Assembly: GCF_900110995.1 (NCBI RefSeq)
Contig: NZ_FOJF01000001.1
Coordinates: forward strand, 2,807,199-2,871,198
Reading direction: 5' to 3'
Source: Chitinophaga sp. YR573
GTDB lineage: Bacteria; Bacteroidota; Bacteroidia; Chitinophagales; Chitinophagaceae
DNA length: 64,000 nt
In this document: in pieces, positions 42,676-52,492 of the stretch
How positions within the stretch are numbered: position 1 is the stretch's first letter
How the letters are laid out: each line of letters opens with the position of its first letter
Notes under the pieces: generated by a model
Databases searched by the model: none
What the model was told of the DNA's origin: nothing
What the model saw: only the letters and a program-made list of their open reading frames with translations
Program-made: the position numbers and the translations under genes

Positions 42676-45186
42676 ATGTTGAAGAAAATATTACTGTTGC
42701 AGTTGTTATTGTTGGCCGTTTGCTTTAGTCTAAAGGCACAGATTCCTTCTTCTATGTCTAAGGATCAGATGAGTCAAGTTAAAATTGACAATCTGACTGA
42801 CGATCAGATTCGCCAGCTGGTTGCGCAAATGAAAAAGAATAATGTTTCTTATTCTCAGATTGATCAGTACGCTGCGCAGAAAGGTATTTCCAGTACAGAA
42901 GTGGCCAAACTGAAGGAAAGGATAAAGCTATTGAACCTGGATAAGACACTGGGAGGAGATAATAACGGTTCTGAGGACCCGGATTCTGTTGGCAGACAAT
43001 ATAATTCAGATGATGCTGATAATGAACAGGATTCAATACATCGTTATGAGGAAAGGTACAGGAGATTCAAGGACAGGGAGGCGTTTGAAAAGGAACTGAA
43101 GCGGCAGCGGATTTTTGGTACAGAACTGTTCAGTAACAAGAACCTTACATTTGAGCCTAACCTGCGTATGGCCACTCCGGCTAACTACCATCTTGCCGCC
43201 AACGACGAATTACAGATAGATGTTTATGGATATTCAGAGGTACAGCACCGTTTAAAGGTGAGCCCGGATGGATATGTGCGTATCCCTAACCTGGGACCGG
43301 TATATGTGAACGGACTGACTATCGAAGATGCCCGTATCCGTATTACCAAACAGTTAAGTACTATTTACTCCAGTATAAAAACGGGCAATACATCTGTACA
43401 GATATCGCTGGGAAACATTCGTAGCATCCGTGTATTGCTGATTGGAGAGATCATGAAGCCGGGTACTTACACAGTACCATCTCTTGCAACGGTGGCAAAT
43501 GCACTGTATGTGTCTGGTGGCCCTAACGAAAATGGCTCATTCCGTAATATACAGGTAATCAGGAATGGTCAGCCGGTAGCAACTTTCGATTTATACGATT
43601 TCCTGATCCGCGGCGATCTGAGCAATAATGTGGTATTACAGGATCAGGATATCGTGAAGGTGAATCCTTATAAAATGAGGGTAGAGCTTTCGGGAGAGGT
43701 AAAACGTCCGGCTATATTTGAAGCGAAAGAAAATGAGACATTACAGAACATCATTGATTTTGCAGGAGGATATACCGATAATTCCTTTAAAGATATCATC
43801 AGGGCATTACGTGTAAATAATAAGTCGAGGGAAGTGGTGGATGTGCCGGCAGATAAGGTGGCATCTTTCCAGTTAAAATCAGGAGACAAATTTTATGTAG
43901 ATTCTATACTTGCCCGTTATACCAACCGTGTTACTGTTTCGGGTGCTGTATTTCACCCGGGAGAATATGCGTTGGAAGAGGGAATGACGGTAGGTGACCT
44001 GATAAAAAAAGCGGATGGAGTACAGGAAGTTGCTGCATTATCCCGTGGTATGATCCGTCGTTTGCAGGCAGATTACACGCCTTCTATTATCAGTTTCAAT
44101 GTACAGGATATATTGAGTGGCAAGCAGCAGATCCTTTTACAACGTGAGGATAGTGTGATGATATTTTCCAAGCTCAATCTGCGTGAGGAATACCAGGTGA
44201 AGATTGTGGGAGAGGTGAATATGCCGGGGTATTTTATTTACGGAGACAGCATGCAGCTGGAAGACCTGATATTACTGGCGGGTGGATTAAAAGATGCGGC
44301 CAGTCTGAAACATGTAGAAATATCCCGCCGTATCCGTACGGGCGGTGTTTATGATTCTACAGATGTACGTATGGCTATTACGCAGCAGTTTGATATCAAT
44401 GCTGATTTGTCCGGTACTGCAGCCGGGGCATATTCATTACAACCATTTGATGAAGTAATGATCCGTAAATCTCCGGCTTACAATGAACAGGCAAATATTC
44501 AGATTGACGGAGAAGTAGTATATCCCGGTTCATATGCAATTAATACAAAGAAGGAGAAGATTTCTGATGTGATCCGCAGGGCTGGTGGTTTACGTCCCGG
44601 CGCATATTCAGAGGGCGCTGTGATGTTGCGTAAGACCTTTATTAATAGTTCTGACAGTGCGCTGCTGCTGAATAAGCTGGAAGTGTTTTATAATAAACTG
44701 AGAGACAGTACAGACATTGAGAGAATGCGTGGTACGGTAGAACGGAAAGAGCAGTTGCTGGGTATTCAGCTGGATGAGATTCTGGCACATCCTGGTTCTA
44801 AATATGATCTGTACCTGGAAGAGGGTGATATCATAAAGGTGCCTAAGAAATTACAGACCGTGCAGATGTTTGGAGAAGTATACTTCCCTAAGAAAGTACG
44901 GTTTGACAGAAACTATACCTTCCGTGATTATGTGCGTGGGGCTGGTGGTTTTACTGCTACCGCATTAAGACGAAGAAGTTATATCGTGTATTCTAACGGA
45001 GAGGTAAGGAGTACCAGGAAGATGTTATTCTTTAACAGTTATCCAAAGGTAAGACCAGGTGCTGAGATATATGTACCTGCCAAAAAACAGAGAACAGGAT
45101 TGAGTAGCGGCGAAGCAGTAGGGCTGGCAAGTGCATTGGCTTCTGTTGCGTTGGTAATTGTTACTATCATTAATGCAACAAAATAG
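42676..45186 (+). CDS. SLBB-domain polysaccharide export protein (Wza-like)
   Basis: The 836-residue protein has a signal peptide (ending LKAQ). A helical N-terminal part has NLTDDQIRQLVAQMKKNNVS, typical of Bacteroidota exporters. The polysaccharide-export domain follows near residues 165-245 (LAANDELQIDVYGYSEVQHR). At least five SLBB repeats come next (for example GEIMKPGTYTVPSLATVANA, GEVNMPGYFIYGDSMQLEDL, GEVVYPGSYAINT), and a C-terminal hydrophobic segment. It should form the outer-membrane export channel for the glycan. It leads the locus; the co-polymerase gene is 10 bp downstream. Confidence 0.9.
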   Translation: MLKKILLLQLLLLAVCFSLKAQIPSSMSKDQMSQVKIDNLTDDQIRQLVAQMKKNNVSYSQIDQYAAQKGISSTEVAKLKERIKLLNLDKTLGGDNNGSEDPDSVGRQYNSDDADNEQDSIHRYEERYRRFKDREAFEKELKRQRIFGTELFSNKNLTFEPNLRMATPANYHLAANDELQIDVYGYSEVQHRLKVSPDGYVRIPNLGPVYVNGLTIEDARIRITKQLSTIYSSIKTGNTSVQISLGNIRSIRVLLIGEIMKPGTYTVPSLATVANALYVSGGPNENGSFRNIQVIRNGQPVATFDLYDFLIRGDLSNNVVLQDQDIVKVNPYKMRVELSGEVKRPAIFEAKENETLQNIIDFAGGYTDNSFKDIIRALRVNNKSREVVDVPADKVASFQLKSGDKFYVDSILARYTNRVTVSGAVFHPGEYALEEGMTVGDLIKKADGVQEVAALSRGMIRRLQADYTPSIISFNVQDILSGKQQILLQREDSVMIFSKLNLREEYQVKIVGEVNMPGYFIYGDSMQLEDLILLAGGLKDAASLKHVEISRRIRTGGVYDSTDVRMAITQQFDINADLSGTAAGAYSLQPFDEVMIRKSPAYNEQANIQIDGEVVYPGSYAINTKKEKISDVIRRAGGLRPGAYSEGAVMLRKTFINSSDSALLLNKLEVFYNKLRDSTDIERMRGTVERKEQLLGIQLDEILAHPGSKYDLYLEEGDIIKVPKKLQTVQMFGEVYFPKKVRFDRNYTFRDYVRGAGGFTATALRRRSYIVYSNGEVRSTRKMLFFNSYPKVRPGAEIYVPAKKQRTGLSSGEAVGLASALASVALVIVTIINATK

Positions 45187-45196
45187 AAAATATTCT

Positions 45197-46273
45197 ATGG
45201 AAGAACATAAGCCGACAGCAGATAGTAAAGAACAGATTTCTTTAAAAGAATTGTTGCTGAAAGTCCGGGATGGCTGGAGATATCTGTTGTCCAGGTGGTT
45301 GATTATAGGTGTTTTTGCTATAGTGGGAGCTGCGCTGGGATATGTTTTAGCGATAACAAAGAAGCCCAAATATGTGGCGGATTTAAATTTTGTACTGGAA
45401 GAGAGTAAGTCGGGTTCTTTAGGTTCGTACGCAGGTATTGCCAGTCAGTTTGGGATAGACATAGGCGGTGGCGGTAGTGGAGTGGGTGTTTTTTCCGGGG
45501 ATAACATTATTGAGTTTTTAAAGTCGCGTTTCATTATAGAAAAGGCGTTGTTATCTACTGTAAAGATAGATGGCAAAGAACAGACGCTGGCATCTTATTA
45601 TATAGATATTAACAAGTTAAGGGCAAGGTGGGCAAAGCTTCCGGAGTTGCAGCATGTTAATTATCCGACAGGAGCAGACCGGGCAACATTTACCCGGCAG
45701 CAGGATAGCGTGTTGAATCAGTTTTATGAGGATATTGTTAATTTCAATCTGACAGTTGCCAAGAAAGATAAGAAGCTAAGTTTTGTGGGTGTTTCTGTTG
45801 TCTCTGGCAATGAGCTTTTCTCTAAAATGTTTTGTGAGCGGTTAGTAAAGGAAGCAACAGACTTCTATGTGCAAACCAAGACTAAACGTTCGAAAGCAAA
45901 TGTGGATGTTCTGCAGGCAAAAGCGGATTCTCTGGAAACGTTGTTATCCCGCAGAACTTATTCAGCTGCTGTGGCGGAAGATCTGAATCTTAATCCAGCC
46001 CGCAGGATAGCATCTGTAGGGTCAGAAATAGCATCACGGGATAAAATCGTTGTACAGACTGTATATGGTGAGGTGGTTAAAAATCTCGAATTGAGCCGTC
46101 TTTCCATGTCTCAGGAAACGCCTATTATACAGATAATTGATACGCCTATATTGCCACTGCAGGTAGAGAAATTAGGAAGGGCAAAGGGAATTGTGCTGGG
46201 GTTGATTGCAGGAATATTTTTAACATCATTTGTTCTTCTGTTAAGAAAGATGGTGAAAGAGATTATGAGTTAA
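45197..46273 (+). CDS. Wzz-type chain-length regulator
   Basis: The 358-residue inner-membrane protein from the ATG at 45197 has the two-helix Wzz layout: a first helix (WLIIGVFAIVGAALGYVLAI) at about residues 36-55, a periplasmic coiled coil, and a second helix (GIVLGLIAGIFLTSFVLLL) near 330-350. It begins with a cytoplasmic acidic segment. The C-terminal tyrosine kinase found in many bacterial co-polymerases is absent, and no separate kinase is seen here. It should control glycan length and link the polymerase to the exporter. Confidence 0.85.
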   Translation: MEEHKPTADSKEQISLKELLLKVRDGWRYLLSRWLIIGVFAIVGAALGYVLAITKKPKYVADLNFVLEESKSGSLGSYAGIASQFGIDIGGGGSGVGVFSGDNIIEFLKSRFIIEKALLSTVKIDGKEQTLASYYIDINKLRARWAKLPELQHVNYPTGADRATFTRQQDSVLNQFYEDIVNFNLTVAKKDKKLSFVGVSVVSGNELFSKMFCERLVKEATDFYVQTKTKRSKANVDVLQAKADSLETLLSRRTYSAAVAEDLNLNPARRIASVGSEIASRDKIVVQTVYGEVVKNLELSRLSMSQETPIIQIIDTPILPLQVEKLGRAKGIVLGLIAGIFLTSFVLLLRKMVKEIMS

Positions 46274-46291
46274 TATCTGAAATTGTAGGCA

Positions 46292-47614
46292 TTGCTAAAA
46301 GAACGCATTCTCAGTATTATAAAGAACAGCACCATTAAAAATATCTTATGGCTGCTGTTTGATAAGGTGTTTAAACTGGTGATAGGCCTGGTAGTAGGTG
46401 TATGGGTAGCGAGATATTTAGGGCCGGGGGAGCTTGGCAAGATGAATTATATTGCTGCTTACATAGGAATATTAACAACTATCGCGTCTTTAGGTATGGA
46501 CCAGTTTCTTGTGAAAGAGATTCTTGCCAGACCATTAGAAAAGAGTCAGTTATTAGGCACCGCGCTTATATTCAGGATAATATCTGTTATTATATTATCG
46601 CTGGGTTTACTGGGTGTGTTCTACATGATGCATGTTGACCGGGAGTACTACCTGTTATACTTTGTATTACTGTTCACCTTTATACCTACTCCTTTTGATC
46701 TGATAGATGTAGAATATCAATCCCGGTTACAATCCAGGAGAACGGTGATAGCAAAGAACAGCGCTTATTTTGTGGGCGCTATTCTTAAAGTGGTATTTAT
46801 CCTGCTTCATAAACCATTACTGTATTTTGCAGCTGTGGTAGGTGCTGAATCTTTACTGGCTTTCCTTATACTGATTTTGCAATACCAGATAGGCAGCGAT
46901 GGTTTACAGACCTGGAAGTTCAATCTCGACTTAGGTGGGGAATTACTGAAAAAGGGCTGGCCTTTCATCTTATCGAGTATTGCCATTATCCTGTATATGC
47001 GGATAGACCAGGTAATGCTGGGTAACTTATTAAATTCTACCGCTGTAGGGGAATTTAGTGCGGCCGTGAAAATAACGGAGATCTTTATTGTTATACCAAT
47101 AGCAGTTTCCAGTAGTTATTATTCTACATTGATGAACTCTATCAATAACAATGATTTTGCTGGTTACAGGCGGAAGATGCAGGTACTTTTTAACTGGATG
47201 TTCCTGATTTCGTTTGTGATTGCCTGTGGAGTGACTCTCTGCTCTGACCTGATTGTTCATGTTTTATATGGACAGCAGTATGTGGAAACAGCTGGTATTA
47301 TGAGGATTCATGCCTGGACGATTGTTACCCTTTTCTGGGGAGTAGTATCCAGTCAGTACCTGGTTATAGAGAACCTACAGAATTATAGTTTATACAGATC
47401 AGTGATAGGCCTGGTGCTTAATGTGGGATTAAACCTCATATTGATCCCATATATGGGGGCCTACGGATCCGCTGTTGCAACGCTTATATCCCAGCTTGTA
47501 TCAGCCGTATTTGGCAATTTGCTCTTTAAGCCAACAAGAGTAATTTTTAAATATCAGGTGAATAGTGTGTTGAACTTAATTTTATTAAGAAGGAAAGAGT
47601 ATCAATATACCTAG
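46292..47614 (+). CDS. Wzx-like oligosaccharide flippase (TTG start)
   Basis: The 440-residue protein has about 12 transmembrane helices of the MOP/MATE-like flippase family, starting LKERILSIIKNSTIKNILW and with an early RYLGPGELGKMNYIAAYIG motif. The only usable start is TTG at 46292; the next in-frame ATG is after the first helix and would remove it. It should flip the lipid-linked repeat unit to the periplasm. A second flippase lies at 60714 on the other strand. Confidence 0.85.
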   Translation: MLKERILSIIKNSTIKNILWLLFDKVFKLVIGLVVGVWVARYLGPGELGKMNYIAAYIGILTTIASLGMDQFLVKEILARPLEKSQLLGTALIFRIISVIILSLGLLGVFYMMHVDREYYLLYFVLLFTFIPTPFDLIDVEYQSRLQSRRTVIAKNSAYFVGAILKVVFILLHKPLLYFAAVVGAESLLAFLILILQYQIGSDGLQTWKFNLDLGGELLKKGWPFILSSIAIILYMRIDQVMLGNLLNSTAVGEFSAAVKITEIFIVIPIAVSSSYYSTLMNSINNNDFAGYRRKMQVLFNWMFLISFVIACGVTLCSDLIVHVLYGQQYVETAGIMRIHAWTIVTLFWGVVSSQYLVIENLQNYSLYRSVIGLVLNVGLNLILIPYMGAYGSAVATLISQLVSAVFGNLLFKPTRVIFKYQVNSVLNLILLRRKEYQYT

Positions 47615-47635
47615 ACAGATATTTTTAAATATTTA

Positions 47636-47683
47636 AAAAATCAGGCTTACATATTGCTGTAAGCATTAAAATTTCCTGATTTT
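47636..47683 (+). promoter_or_regulatory. Nested hairpin in the middle of the operon, candidate attenuator
   Basis: AAAATCAGG (47637-47645) pairs with CCTGATTTT (47675-47683), and inside GCTTACA (47645-47651) pairs with TGTAAGC (47658-47664). The outer stem ends in T at the transcript side. It ends 3 bp before the ATG at 47687. Confidence 0.65.
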
Positions 47684-47686
47684 AAT

Positions 47687-48265
47687 ATGAATATCATCCG
47701 CTCATTAAAATTCCGTTACCGGAAAATTGTAAACAGGAACACCTTTAGAAGAGAAGGGGTGAAGTGTGAAGGGTTTACTATTAATGGCATTATTAAAGTC
47801 ATCAATAAAGGTAAGCTGGTTATCGGTGATAATTTTATTGCTAACTCAGGAGTGGATGAGAACCCGATTGGAGGAGATACGGTATTAAGATTGATAACCC
47901 ATCTTCCTGAATCGGAACTGACAATAGGAAAGAATGTAGGGATTTCCAATTCGACTATTGTATGCTGGAATAAGATTACAATAGGCGATAATGTGGTGAT
48001 CGGAGGGAGTGTGAAGATCTGGGATACCAATTTTCATTCCCTGGAACCGGTAATGAGGAACAGTGGCGCTGACACTGATATTAAGACAGACGCTATCGTA
48101 ATAAGCAATAACGTTTTCATAGGATCTTCTGTAATTATCCTGAAAGGGGTAACGATAGGAGAGAATTCAGTTATAGCAGCGGGCAGTGTGGTAGTGAAAA
48201 ATATTCCGGCAAATGTTATTGCAGGGGGAAATCCCTGTAACGTTATTAAGGCATTAAACGTTTAG
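47687..48265 (+). CDS. Hexapeptide-repeat acyltransferase
   Basis: The 192-residue protein has left-handed beta-helix repeats (for example ITIGDNVVIGGSVKIWDTNF, NVFIGSSVIILKGVTIGENS), the catalytic-type His in NFHSLEPV, and a C-terminal NVIAGGNPCNVIKALNV. It resembles the sugar O-acetyltransferases of the maltose/galactoside type and probably acetylates the glycan. It is cytoplasmic. It follows a candidate attenuator. Confidence 0.88.
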   Translation: MNIIRSLKFRYRKIVNRNTFRREGVKCEGFTINGIIKVINKGKLVIGDNFIANSGVDENPIGGDTVLRLITHLPESELTIGKNVGISNSTIVCWNKITIGDNVVIGGSVKIWDTNFHSLEPVMRNSGADTDIKTDAIVISNNVFIGSSVIILKGVTIGENSVIAAGSVVVKNIPANVIAGGNPCNVIKALNV

Positions 48266-48285
48266 TCTCCAGTAAATAGGATTTT

Positions 48286-49068
48286 ATGAAGAAATATGGT
48301 TTATTCGTCGTTTTTCATCAGGACTTAAAACGAGATTACTATGATCCATCCCTCCTATCCAGCTATATATTCGTTAATGTAAATCCTAAGAATGAAGCAG
48401 TTGCTAATTATAAGGATTATAAAATCATTAATCAGTATGAGTTTAACCAGTTCCATTCTTTAGGTAAGTGGTATACGGAATCAGAGGTTATCTATAATAT
48501 TTATAAGAATGCGTATTTATACGAAGATCTGGATTACCTGGGTTTTCTGCAACATGATATTGATTCGTCTGTACTGACTGCGTCTAAAACAGACGACCTG
48601 CTTACAAAAGTGGAGCATGTAAACTTTCAGCCTTATCTGTTCAGTACTGACTACAATCAGAAAATACTGATGGACAGTACACAGCCTAATAAGAAGAACG
48701 GAAGCGGGCTTAATTGTTATGATGTGATACTGGAAGATTATAATGCATTTTATAAGACTAATTATAAGTTAAGTGATCTGAGTGGTAAGACCATTAACCT
48801 ATGCGCTTCATTTATTCTGCCGAAGGAAACTTTTAAGGAAATGATGCAGTTTATCTCGTCTATCATTGAAAGTGGTAAACTGGATAATTATGATACGTTA
48901 AGGCAATTCAGAATGCAGGGGGGATACCTGGAACGTTATTATGCGGTGTGGCTTGCTTTTAAAGAATTGCAGGCAACTACCGTTGGACTGGTACATCATT
49001 TTGAACGCAGTACTGTGCAGGACTCTTTATTGAGTCGTGTACTCAGGAAGATAGGAATTAGAAGATAA
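48286..49068 (+). CDS. Probable glycosyltransferase-like protein (DUF4422-like)
   Basis: The 260-residue soluble protein begins MKKYGLFVVFHQDLKRDYYD and contains YLGFLQHDIDSS, LCASFILPKETFKEMMQFIS and GGYLERYYAVWLAF. The pattern of an early GFLQHD segment and a late ERYYxVWL resembles DUF4422-type glycosyltransferases, but the usual YRRYF motif is missing. Assignment rests mainly on context. It overlaps the next gene by one base, so the two are coupled. Confidence 0.6.
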   Translation: MKKYGLFVVFHQDLKRDYYDPSLLSSYIFVNVNPKNEAVANYKDYKIINQYEFNQFHSLGKWYTESEVIYNIYKNAYLYEDLDYLGFLQHDIDSSVLTASKTDDLLTKVEHVNFQPYLFSTDYNQKILMDSTQPNKKNGSGLNCYDVILEDYNAFYKTNYKLSDLSGKTINLCASFILPKETFKEMMQFISSIIESGKLDNYDTLRQFRMQGGYLERYYAVWLAFKELQATTVGLVHHFERSTVQDSLLSRVLRKIGIRR

Positions 49069-49820
49069 TGAGCTTGCTGATTGTCACATCAACAGTTTAT
49101 GTAAACAGTAGCTTTACAGCGCTTACGGACCCCGCTGTCCGTAAGGAGCAATATGTTGATAGTATACTGTTTTATCTTGAAAAACCCTGGCTGACTGCCA
49201 TGATCGTATGTGATAATAGTGGATTTGATTTTTCTACGGTAGCAACTATTCAGCAACTGGCAGCATCCAGGAACAAACAAATTGAGTTGCTTTCTTTTGA
49301 GGTGGATTCTGACAGGGTATTAAAGTCCGGGAAGGGATATGGAGAAGGGGCTATCATGAATTTTATTCTTGATAACAGTCATCTGATTCAGCAATACGAT
49401 TTCTTTTATAAAGTGACTGGTAGGGTAAAGGTGACAAATATTGATGAGATAGTAGCCGGGGTAACAGCTCCTGTTACTTATTTTGAAAAGGTAGGAGTTA
49501 ACCTGAACAGGAATTCAAAGGCTGTAGATACAAGGTTCTACAGATGTTCCAAGGATGTTTTTATCCGTTATCTGAGCAATGCGTTTTTAAATGTAGATGA
49601 CTCTAACGGATATTACCTGGAACATGCGTATTTTGATGCGTTGAACGAGAATGGGCTACATTATTATTATTTTGATAAGGTTCCAATCTATAAAGGGGTT
49701 TCGGGGACAACGGGATTATCCCTGTCTCACATGAATTTTAAAGAGCGAATCGTTTATATTATCAACTCTATTCATCGGATAATATATTATAAGGTGATGA
49801 ACAGAAAGAGCAAATCATAG
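49068..49820 (+). CDS. Probable glycosyltransferase, unusual family
   Basis: The 250-residue soluble protein has GKGYGEGAIMNFILDNSHLI followed by DFFYKVTGRVKVTN, seen in a group of GT-A-like proteins of glycan loci. No standard DxD is clear, apart from the NVDDSNGYYLE segment. The tail is basic (VMNRKSKS). It sits inside the locus, immediately before a GT2 gene (1 bp between stop and start), and overlaps the gene before. Confidence 0.6.
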   Translation: MSLLIVTSTVYVNSSFTALTDPAVRKEQYVDSILFYLEKPWLTAMIVCDNSGFDFSTVATIQQLAASRNKQIELLSFEVDSDRVLKSGKGYGEGAIMNFILDNSHLIQQYDFFYKVTGRVKVTNIDEIVAGVTAPVTYFEKVGVNLNRNSKAVDTRFYRCSKDVFIRYLSNAFLNVDDSNGYYLEHAYFDALNENGLHYYYFDKVPIYKGVSGTTGLSLSHMNFKERIVYIINSIHRIIYYKVMNRKSKS

Positions 49821-50561
49821 ATGTCAAAAGTTTCGATTATTACAGTAGTATATAATGGCGCCACATCACTTGCAAATACGATTGAAAGTGTTGTGGCGCA
49901 AACCTATGCCGATATAGAATATATCATTATTGATGGTGGTTCTACGGATGGTACTATTGATGTGATCAGACAATATGAGAAGTCTGTGAGTATATGGCGT
50001 AGTGAGAAGGATAAAGGTGTGTATGATGCAATGAATAAAGGAGCTGCGCTGGCAACAGGAGAATGGCTCTTTTTTCTGAATAGTGGAGACTGCCTGATTG
50101 ATAAAGATACGTTGCGTAATTTCTTTCGGCAGGAATCCTTATTTCAAAATGCATCTATTGCTTACGGGGATATTCAGCTTACTTATCCAAAACATATTGT
50201 GCTGAAACAATGTGAGAGAAATCCTAAATATGAATCTATCTGTCATCAGGCACAGTTTATAAAGAGAAGTTATTTTTTGGAGCAAAACGGATTTAATCTT
50301 TCTTATAAAATCTATGGTGATTTTGATTTTCAGCGCAGGGCGTATCTGAAAAGTAAAGATCAGTTGTATTATGTACCTGTTGTGATAGCAACGTATGAAA
50401 ATGTAGGATTAAGTTCAAAACCATTTTATCATTACTTAAAGGAATACATCAGGGTTGGGAAGAATAATCATGTATCCGGTGCGGAACTCCTTCGTTATTA
50501 TTTCTATGGGGTTTCTATGTCGGCGCTTACTTTTGTTTTAACCCGTATCCTTAAGAAGTAA
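49821..50561 (+). CDS. Family 2 glycosyltransferase
   Basis: The 246-residue enzyme carries the GT2 motifs VSIITVVYNGATSLANTIES, VVAQTYADIEYIIIDGGSTD, SEKDKGVYDAMNKGAALATG and FLNSGD as its DxD equivalent. The length and the IDGGSTDGT region match WcaA-like transferases. It should transfer a sugar from a nucleotide donor to the lipid-linked intermediate at the cytoplasmic face. Confidence 0.92.
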   Translation: MSKVSIITVVYNGATSLANTIESVVAQTYADIEYIIIDGGSTDGTIDVIRQYEKSVSIWRSEKDKGVYDAMNKGAALATGEWLFFLNSGDCLIDKDTLRNFFRQESLFQNASIAYGDIQLTYPKHIVLKQCERNPKYESICHQAQFIKRSYFLEQNGFNLSYKIYGDFDFQRRAYLKSKDQLYYVPVVIATYENVGLSSKPFYHYLKEYIRVGKNNHVSGAELLRYYFYGVSMSALTFVLTRILKK

Positions 50562-50571
50562 ACCTTGTGAT

Positions 50572-51372
50572 ATGAAAATCAGTATTGGCATCACCACATA
50601 TAACCGTCCGGAATATCTGCATAGGATGGCAACATCATTGTATAATTGTCGGCATATTGATGAGCATACAATAAGAATTTATGATGATGCAAGTGTTGAG
50701 TATGATGTACAATATATAGCGGGGGTATTTCATTCTGCAGGAGAGATTAAACGCAGGGAAAAAAACCTGGGTGCAGATGGGAATATGCATCAGATGTTTG
50801 TTGATTTTTTGGCAACGGATGATGATGTGCTTTTTATTGCTGATGCAGATCTGATATTCAGTCCGGCTGCTTTGGATACAATTGTACACCTGCTGCCTGC
50901 TACTGACGGGATACTGAGTTTATATAATTCAGTTACACATGCGGTGATTAATGAAGTGGAGATTGCAGGAACGGCCATGTGTACCAAGCAGTATTTCGGG
51001 GCTGCGGGAACGGCTTTATCAAGGCAGGTGATTGACTTCATTATAAAGAATGTACCGGTGTCTGATAGTTATGACTGGGACTGGTCTGTAGCGCTTGGTA
51101 AACAGGGGACCCGGTTATTATGTCTGAAAAACAGCCAGGTACAGCATATCGGGGCTGTGGGGCAGAACAGTGATGGCACTTTCATCGATTTTGGTTTGAA
51201 TTTTTACCCTGGTAATGAATTTAATGAAAAGATCCTGGTGGAGTTTTTTCAGAATGCATTAATCAGTAAAGATAAATTTATCAGGAGTGGAGTGGTTTAC
51301 AACCTCTTACGAAAGAAACTCCGTACTTTGATCAGGATTATAAGACGTAATATTGGCGGACGTCACCGTTGA
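50572..51372 (+). CDS. GT-A type glycosyltransferase
   Basis: The 266-residue protein begins MKISIGITTYNRPEYLHRMA and has IRIYDDASVEYDVQYIAG, ADADLIFSPAALDTI with the metal-binding ADAD, and a late DSYDWDWSVALGKQGTRLL. It is a GT2-like (GT-A) enzyme with an unusual C-terminal half. A basic tail (RRNIGGRHR) suggests membrane or protein association. Donor and acceptor sugars are unknown. Confidence 0.85.
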   Translation: MKISIGITTYNRPEYLHRMATSLYNCRHIDEHTIRIYDDASVEYDVQYIAGVFHSAGEIKRREKNLGADGNMHQMFVDFLATDDDVLFIADADLIFSPAALDTIVHLLPATDGILSLYNSVTHAVINEVEIAGTAMCTKQYFGAAGTALSRQVIDFIIKNVPVSDSYDWDWSVALGKQGTRLLCLKNSQVQHIGAVGQNSDGTFIDFGLNFYPGNEFNEKILVEFFQNALISKDKFIRSGVVYNLLRKKLRTLIRIIRRNIGGRHR

Positions 51373-51383
51373 CTTGAAGTATT

Positions 51384-52460
51384 ATGATTTACTATTGTAT
51401 ATTATTAATCCTGTTCTTTTTCTCCTTTCTTGAACTAAGCAAGATCCAGAAGGTCCATAAACTGTACATTCTATTTACGGTACTCGTAATGTTTGTAGTA
51501 ATAGGCGGGCTGAGGTTTGAGGTAGGAGTGGACTGGTTTTCCTATAAAGATATATTCAGGGATATCACTAATAAAACAGCCAGCACTTATCCACTGGAGC
51601 CGCTGTATATCTTATTCAACCTGATCATTAAAGATATAGGGGGGAGTTACCAGCTGGTTGTTTTTAGTGTTGCTTTGATTGCCATTACCCTGAAACTGAC
51701 CACTTACTTTAAGTATTCCCCTTATGTGATGGCTTCCCTGATGGTCTATTTATCCGTTCAGTTTATGGCTTATGAACTGAATGGGGTAAGGCAGGGATTA
51801 GCGGTTGGTATTGCATATACTTCTATTGGCTTTTTGCTGCAACGAAGACTCGTCCCTTACCTGATTATTGTGGGAATTGCCTGCATGGTGCATTACAGCG
51901 CTATCATATTTTTACCTTTTTATTTTATTGCTAATAAGGAAATCAGGCTGAGTGTTATCAATATAGGTATTTTCGGTTCTTTGCTGATAGGTATTTTCCT
52001 GCAAAGCCTTCTGAAGAACCTGATCACTAATCACCTGACGGGGGATATGTATCTTGCCGCGAAGGTACTCAGCTATTCTGAGGATGATACTTATGGAGAA
52101 TCTGCTTCATTGGGTTTTTCGGCTGTGCACAGGCTGGTCATATTCTATATTTTCCTGTTGAACAGGGGGAAGTTCTCTATCAGTGATAAGTTTTACCGGC
52201 TATTGTTAAATGCGTATTTCATATCACTATTGATCTATTTTCTTCTTTCTCCCATACAGATATTAGCAGGCCGGCTTGGGCTTTATTACAGGGTCGCGGA
52301 TGTGTTTATCATAGCGCTGTTCCTGGACCTTGGGAAAGATCTGAAAACGAAATTTATAATTCTTGTGTTGATAGCGCTTTATTGTTACTGGGGTGTGAGA
52401 ACTAACCTGGTACTACCTGATAATGGGTTGATCCCATATAAAAATTTCTATTTGAAGTAA
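51384..52460 (+). CDS. EpsG/Wzy-like polysaccharide polymerase
   Basis: The 358-residue integral membrane protein has about 10 hydrophobic helices. The motif GGLRFEVGVDWFSYKDIF lies near residue 35 and YELNGVRQGLAVGIAYTSIG near 133, both typical of EpsG-family polymerases. It should join repeat units in the periplasm. It is the only polymerase-like gene seen, which makes it the likely Wzy of the locus. Confidence 0.85.
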   Translation: MIYYCILLILFFFSFLELSKIQKVHKLYILFTVLVMFVVIGGLRFEVGVDWFSYKDIFRDITNKTASTYPLEPLYILFNLIIKDIGGSYQLVVFSVALIAITLKLTTYFKYSPYVMASLMVYLSVQFMAYELNGVRQGLAVGIAYTSIGFLLQRRLVPYLIIVGIACMVHYSAIIFLPFYFIANKEIRLSVINIGIFGSLLIGIFLQSLLKNLITNHLTGDMYLAAKVLSYSEDDTYGESASLGFSAVHRLVIFYIFLLNRGKFSISDKFYRLLLNAYFISLLIYFLLSPIQILAGRLGLYYRVADVFIIALFLDLGKDLKTKFIILVLIALYCYWGVRTNLVLPDNGLIPYKNFYLK

Positions 52461-52492
52461 TGATAATATAATATTGCTTTTAATTTCAATTG

